5,275 nt of DNA from Clostridiales bacterium (GTDB lineage: Bacteria > Bacillota > Clostridia > Christensenellales > CAG-138). Positions 5,010-5,275 of this stretch are shown here, one piece after another (the first letter of the stretch is position 1; each line of letters begins with the position of its first letter). The notes under the pieces were generated by a model, which saw only the letters and a list, made by a program, of their open reading frames with translations, was not told the origin of the DNA and did not search any database. Location: the NCBI GenBank assembly GCA_012511925.1, contig JAAZFD010000282.1, positions 1 to 5,275 of the forward strand. Reading direction: 5' to 3'. The position numbers were made by a program, and so were the translations under genes.

Positions 5010-5275
5010 TTAAGCTTCTTCTCTACGTGTTGCGTAGTAGTATACTACACCGCATACACCGAGCATTGCAATAGCTACTGCAAAGTACGGAATCGATGCT
5101 GAACCTGTTACCGGTGGTTCTGGGTCGTCCGTTGAAGGAGGCTCAGATGTCGGAGGCTCTGTTGTGGGCGGTTCCGTTACAGGAGGCTCTGTTGTTACAG
5201 GAGGCTCTGTTGTTATAGGAGGCTCTGTTGTTACAGGAGGCTCTGTTGTTACAGGAGGCTCTGTTGTTATAGGAG
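5010..5275 (-). CDS. Cell-surface protein, C-terminal end: PPVTTE repeat stalk, PPVTG anchor motif, membrane segment (5' end outside window)
   Basis: Only the last 87 residues are visible, and the frame is open to the window edge. They begin with hexapeptide repeats PP(V/I)TTE, continue through degenerate units (TEPPTTEPPTSEPPSTDD), then PEPPVTGSA. A hydrophobic stretch follows (PYFAVAIAMLGVCGVVYYYA) and then the tail TRREEA. This is the architecture of a sortase substrate in Gram-positive bacteria: extended Pro/Thr/Glu stalk, sorting pentapeptide, membrane helix, short charged tail. The pentapeptide would be PPVTG, i.e. LPxTG with the Leu replaced by Pro, so anchoring by a sortase is plausible but not certain; the protein could also remain simply membrane-anchored. 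The tail begins with two Arg but ends in Glu-Glu-Ala. The functional N-terminal domains lie outside the window. A strong terminator follows, so this is the last gene of its transcript. Confidence 0.85.
   Translation of the reverse strand, partial: PITTEPPVTTEPPVTTEPPITTEPPVTTEPPVTEPPTTEPPTSEPPSTDDPEPPVTGSASIPYFAVAIAMLGVCGVVYYYATRREEA
5179..5275 (-). repeat. 18-bp coding tandem repeat with a 54-bp higher-order period
   Basis: Five full units and a partial sixth of an 18-bp repeat begin at 5179, 5197, 5215, 5233, 5251 and 5269, and run off the window edge. Plus-strand units are ACAGGAGGCTCTGTTGTT, with ATA for ACA in the third and sixth. Each encodes one hexapeptide PPVTTE or PPITTE. The ACA-ACA-ATA pattern occurs twice, so three units appear to have been copied together. 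Degenerate older units lie at about 5137-5178. Confidence 0.93.

Noticed and set aside
4838..5074. Open reading frame of 78 codons on the plus strand
   Set aside because: It runs through repeat hairpins, the minus-strand terminator and the antisense of the surface-protein gene. It has no ribosome binding site and a composition typical of translated repeat DNA.
5179..5275. CRISPR array
   Set aside because: The 18-bp units are contiguous, without spacers, and encode an in-frame PPVTTE repeat.

Overview
The window looks like chromosomal DNA of a low-to-moderate GC, Gram-positive anaerobe of the class Clostridia, possibly near the Oscillospiraceae/Ruminococcaceae. The evidence is strong AGGAGG-type ribosome binding sites, near-consensus sigma-A promoter hexamers, hairpin/poly-T terminators, a sortase-type C-terminal anchor, and many short GC-rich hairpin repeats between genes. 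The placement is an inference from gene style; no taxonomic marker settles it.

Layout, left to right. (1) The 3' end of pheT (phenylalanyl-tRNA synthetase beta chain), 1-704 (+), is followed 17 bp later by a 179-residue membrane-anchored protein of unknown function (722-1261, +) and a clean terminator (1279-1304). (2) A gene-free gap of about 420 bp (1262-1684) is filled by a mosaic of small hairpins (element A). (3) A complete MsbA/LmrA-type ABC exporter half-transporter lies on the minus strand (1685-3421), driven by an almost perfect promoter at 3441-3469. (4) A 143-bp divergent promoter region separates it from a two-gene plus-strand unit: thioredoxin (3565-3879) and a Prx6-type peroxiredoxin (3934-4605), closed by a strong terminator (4631-4664). 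(5) A second gene-free gap (4606-5009) carries element B, which repeats the modules of element A in the same order and orientation. (6) The 3' end of a minus-strand gene for a surface protein (5010-5275) ends in a Pro/Thr/Glu hexapeptide repeat, a PPVTG sortase-like motif, a membrane segment and a short charged tail. It has its own terminator (4961-4993).

How the genes work together. Thioredoxin and peroxiredoxin form a natural pair: the peroxiredoxin reduces peroxides and thioredoxin re-reduces it, which suits oxygen defence in an anaerobe. Thioredoxin has a CGHC active site instead of CGPC, and the peroxiredoxin has the C-terminal two-cysteine tail seen in archaeal Prx6 enzymes. The ABC exporter is transcribed divergently from them; no functional link can be shown. 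The pheT-linked membrane protein probably shares the pheT transcript.

The most unusual material is non-coding. Two copies of a composite repeat, about 84% identical by hand count over an 86-bp core, both sit in convergent 3'-to-3' gaps and not in promoter regions. Their core is a series of TGATATT boxes with mostly conserved spacing (19 and 16 bp) and mini-hairpins between boxes. I see no CRISPR array, tRNA, rRNA, phage gene or transposase.
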